From the NCBI GenBank assembly GCA_036872755.1, contig JAVHNS010000002.1:62001-126000 (forward strand): a stretch of DNA of 64,000 nt, written 5' to 3'. The notes under the pieces were generated by a model, which was not told where the DNA came from, ran no database searches, and was given only the letters and a program-made list of their open reading frames with translations. Below are positions 61,247 to 64,000 of this stretch, one piece after another (position 1 is the first letter of the stretch; each line of letters begins with the position of its first letter). The stretch comes from Orbilia blumenaviensis (Eukaryota; Ascomycota; Orbiliomycetes; Orbiliales; Orbiliaceae). Both the position numbers and the translations under genes were made by a program.

Positions 61247-61814
61247 TCAGTGCCCATATCTCGCAAACATGAGATCTCCAATAAATATGCCAAAAAGGAC
61301 AGCCAGGAAGTACCCGACATTTAATGTCATGACGGCGAACATGCTATAGGAAGAATATGTGTCAACTCGGCCTCCCGTTACGTTGTGGATATCTTTGGCA
61401 GTCTTACAGCAAATAGTGTAGGCCAGTGTTGACAGTCGATAAAAGAGCTCGGGGAGGGTCGACGCTCCATCTCCATGGAGCCGCACCCCTGATCTCTCGT
61501 GTGCTAACATCAGCACTTGCCTTGTCGTCATTAAACTGTCCTGCAATGATGACCTTCCGAGCCTTCTCCTCCTCCCGCCATGCAGATTCTTTGTGGGACT
61601 TGTAGGCAACTAAGGCGCGGTAGATAATGGAAAGGACGATGAGAAAGATGAGAGCGCCGACATATTGGGAGGTTGAACTTGGAGTGAAGGCGTATGAGTA
61701 GATGGGTGTTTGCATCACCCATTGGAATACCATTGGCATCGCACTGTGGGAGGATGATGGGCTGGCATCGTCGCCGGAATCTACCCCGGCCATAGAACTA
61801 TGGTCGTGAGACAT
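61247..61814 (-). CDS. Ctr-family copper transporter, 167 aa
   Basis: Trimeric high-affinity Cu(I) importer family, in the plasma or vacuolar membrane. Exons on the minus strand are 61814-61408 and 61343-61247. The N-terminus is Met/His-rich (MSHDHSSMAGVDSG, SHSAMPMVFQW). The first membrane segment follows (QYVGALIFLIVLSIIYRALV), then a charged cytosolic loop (ESAWREEEKARKVI), then PWRWSVDPPRALLSTVNTGLHYLL. After the intron comes the pore segment MFAVMTLNVGYF (MxxxM present), and a GIFIG (GxxxG) helix-packing motif, with the end MFARYGH. The short Met-poor N-terminus is closer to low-capacity or vacuolar Ctr2-type proteins than to long Mets-rich Ctr1. Confidence 0.92.
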
Positions 61815-62362
61815 ACTGAAGTATTAATTCAAATCACAACGTTTGAGGAAATAAGATGTGGCAGTGGAAGAAAAAGGACGGGGAACAGTCGGACAGAAGG
61901 AGAAGAAGAAGAAGAAAAGAGAATCAAAAGCAAGAGGCCATGCACAAATACGGAGGTGGCGACAACATTCCCGCCCTGATGGAAGCTTTGAATTTGATAG
62001 AGTAGGCTGGAATGGTCCTAATGTAACTGTTGGTCGAGAGGAGTTGCTGTTTCGAGTCAGCAACACAAAGGCGGGACCATCTCTAGGCGTGCTTGGCATA
62101 GAGCAAGTTTGCGCTCGTTTGCGAGACAGGCCGTCCAACCGAATGCAAGGATGAGATGGACTAATTAGATGACACCAGACAGCCAGGTGGCCCCGATGTG
62201 TCCTGCCTTGAGTGTTAGGGCAGTTCCTCTAAGGGGTTAAATTTCAGCCTAAGGGTATGGACCTACCGCAGAGTAATGACATGTTCTGTCTGTCTACATC
62301 ATATCCGATTCCATCTATCGGCTCTATGCCATAAGCATGCAACACCTCATGCAGAATCGCGG
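61815..62362. other. CTR promoter and 3' flank of the next gene
   Basis: About 550 bases. Both strands show an open frame (61824-62154), but it is composition-driven (Lys/Glu versus Phe/Ser) with no family mark. The region is best seen as the CTR upstream DNA. Confidence 0.5.
62108..62124 (+). promoter_or_regulatory. tandem TTTGCG(C/A) copper-response-like elements
   Basis: TTTGCGC at 62108-62114 fits the TTTGC(T/G)C core bound by yeast Mac1. TTTGCGA at 62118-62124 is one base off. Both lie about 300 bases upstream of the copper transporter ATG. Short motifs occur by chance, so this is suggestive only. Confidence 0.3.
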
Positions 62363-63579
62363 CTAGTAATCAAGGTGCGATGTCAGCTTGCGACTGCTAT
62401 GTAGTTTGTTCGATCTGGGGTCCCCCAGATCCGATCGGTTAAACCTACTTGGCATTTCCCTCATTGAGAAACCGTACAGGGGAAACCCACGTGGAACCTG
62501 TCCATCCAGACCAGGTAGGGCATATAACGGATCGAACATTGTCTGAATTGCAGCATTTCCTATATTGTGTAACATATTGTTAGTGGTCTTTAAATTTAAT
62601 TGAGACGATATACTTAAATGGTATGGCGGTGGCAGGGATTACCAGCACGGCGAGTGCTCTCCGCGACGTTGAACATTGGGTGGTCTTCCTGCTCGCAATA
62701 GGCCTCTAGAAGCTCATAATTGTACGGGTTTCTGTATGTAGTTCCACCAGTTGGGGGACCAACGTTGGGACCCCACTTCGCAACCCTCTCTTCCTCCGAG
62801 ACTTTCGTTGATGCAGCCGGTATTTTGGGCAAATATGAGACCAAATCCACGATCGTAGCTGTCCCATCCTCGCGCGTGGTACTTAGAGAATGGGTGCTAG
62901 CATTAGTATTCGATGTCATTTCAGTTAGAGAGTTCTGAGCGCTGTCAATATATAGTGAATGTTGGTCTTCAGAAGGGCCGTCTCCACTGAATGCAGGACG
63001 TTGGAAGGCTAGTATTGGATGGAAATAGGGCTCGGTGTCGAGTGGCGGCATTGGAAGGTTTGCTGTGTAGTTTGAAGCGCTGGAATAGGCCATCCTTCGG
63101 GCTAAGTTCTCCGTTGTTGGTGTGCAACTAAAAGCACGAAGAGACACCATAGAAGAGTTCGAAGGAAGGCATCCCTGACCGGAGGAGGAAGAGGAACGAC
63201 CCAAGAGGTACCCAAACCTATCACTCTCAAACGAAGATCGAGGGCAATTAGGAGTGCGAAATGAGGATGCTCGGGTAAGCTGGTGAGAAGATGGTTGTAG
63301 AAGCCCCGGTACAAAAGGGATCCCTGTGTTCGGACTCGAGGTACATTGGCGATCACGGCTGGTATCAATAGATAGGAGGGGTCTCTGGGGTGCAGGTGGT
63401 TTTGAAGGAGCTATTACATCATCACTACCATCATGGCTACCGCCTCCATCACAATCATAAGAGCGGCTTGGATGGCTTGAATAGAGTTTACGGGTTGCGG
63501 GAAGGCCCTGGAACTGGGGAGAAGAGGCACTTGGAGGAATCGAGACAGACGAGATATTAGTTTGAGGTGCCTTGTCCAT
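62363..63579 (-). CDS. unrecognised Ser/Pro-rich protein with conserved-looking C-terminus, 377 aa
   Basis: I do not recognise a named family. Exons on the minus strand are 63579-62643 and 62559-62363, joined across GGTAAT...TATAG so that the sequence reads ESTRRAGNAAIQTMFDPLYAL. The start is the ATG at 63579 (MDKAPQTNISS); the frame further up has only TTG. The first 220 residues are disordered (Ser, Pro, Arg). Residues 250-377 look folded: TATIVDLVSYLPKIPA, EERVAKWGPNVGPPTGGTTYRNPYNYELLEAY, the junction above, and VPRGFPLYGFSMREMPSRF. A 3' end beyond 62363 through another intron cannot be excluded. No neighbouring gene suggests a role. Confidence 0.65.
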
Positions 63580-64000
63580 GGTAGACAATACTGAATATTG
63601 TTGGAATAGAGGTACTAGTTTGACTTTGATATGTATATGTCTGATTAGGGGTGATGATGATGATGATGATGATGGTGGTGGGGTTTGCAGGTGGAGCGGG
63701 TTCCAGTCTGTCCATCAAGTTGATGTGCATGACGATGACCTTGAAATAAAATGTGTTGTTTGGTGTTGCATTTCTACATTGGGATAGGTTGCAACGCATA
63801 CTGGGAATTCACTGAAGACTGGATGATTGGAAAATTTTTGATAAGATGCTAGTCTCGGTCTTAGACGCCAGTCGGCCACAAGTGTACAAGATGCCATGCA
63901 GAATTCTTAAAAGATAAAATTGTATTGGATTTTGTCATTATTGATATTATTGATATTATTAGAATTTCCTAGTCATGAATATAGCAATTTTCTAGATTGC
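63580..64000. other. upstream region of the last gene, window edge
   Basis: About 420 bases. A GATGATGATGATG run at 63650-63676 and a TTATTGATATTATTG-like repeat at 63936-63960 are the only structures. No coding frame is supported. Confidence 0.6.

Noticed and set aside
61858..62154. 98-codon plus frame and its minus counterpart
   Set aside because: Lys/Glu- and Phe/Ser-rich, on both strands at once, inside the CTR promoter region. No family mark.

Overview
The window is nuclear DNA from a filamentous ascomycete (Pezizomycotina type). The evidence is that almost every gene is split by short introns of about 47-250 nt. These introns have GTRNGT-like donors, a CTAAC-type branch site and a TAG/CAG acceptor. 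The gene set is also fungal: a chitin-synthase activator, a SidB/Dbf2 septation kinase, a NIMA kinase, a Las17/WASP, a peroxisomal malate synthase and CBP4. The genus cannot be named from the sequence alone. No rRNA, tRNA, CRISPR array, transposon or secondary-metabolite cluster was recognised. Coding density is normal, and intergenic spaces are rich in microsatellites and in GGTACC/CCTAGG-type palindromes.

Layout from left to right. 0.3-1.3 kb: an unrecognised acidic/basic protein (minus). 4.1-9.0 kb: a seven-exon Dnf1-type P4-ATPase flippase (plus) behind a long low-complexity leader. 9.7-12.7 kb: a divergent mitochondrial pair, Mrs2 magnesium channel (minus) and ATP synthase subunit d (plus). 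12.9-18.3 kb: the XPF/Rad1 nuclease (minus), divergent from an acyl-protein thioesterase (plus). 18.3-20.3 kb: microsatellite-rich spacer. 20.3-22.4 kb: WASP/Las17. 24.0-24.8 kb: NAC beta. 25.4-26.8 kb: a divergent pair, mitochondrial pyruvate carrier MPC2 (minus) and complex I B8 subunit (plus). 27.1-28.1 kb: a LigB/DODA extradiol dioxygenase (minus). 28.5-32.4 kb: a Skt5/Chs4 Sel1-repeat protein (minus), divergent from CBP4 (plus). 32.9-34.8 kb: malate synthase (minus). 35.8-42.3 kb: the Sen1 helicase (minus). 44.6-46.4 kb: an unrecognised serine-rich protein (plus). 47.4-48.1 kb: a Fmp46-type thioredoxin-fold protein (plus). 48.5-50.8 kb: NIMA kinase (minus). 51.3-54.6 kb: a divergent pair, SRP receptor alpha (minus) and NAC alpha (plus). 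55.2-60.8 kb: a divergent pair, the Dbf2/SidB kinase (minus) and Rec8 cohesin (plus). 61.2-61.8 kb: a Ctr copper transporter (minus). 62.4-63.6 kb: an unrecognised protein (minus).

Exon structures were rebuilt by hand from reading frame, splice consensus and family conservation. Most gene models close perfectly in frame. The most interesting details concern splicing and C-termini. NAC beta appears to need a single-nucleotide micro-exon. Malate synthase (peroxisomal SKL) and Las17 (Arp2/3-binding acidic tail) carry their decisive C-terminal peptide alone on a tiny last exon, behind a donor whose retention gives an immediate stop. The Skt5 homologue has a one-base frame disruption that separates it from a well-formed CVVM prenylation box. 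No wholly new multi-gene system was found; the content is mostly housekeeping.
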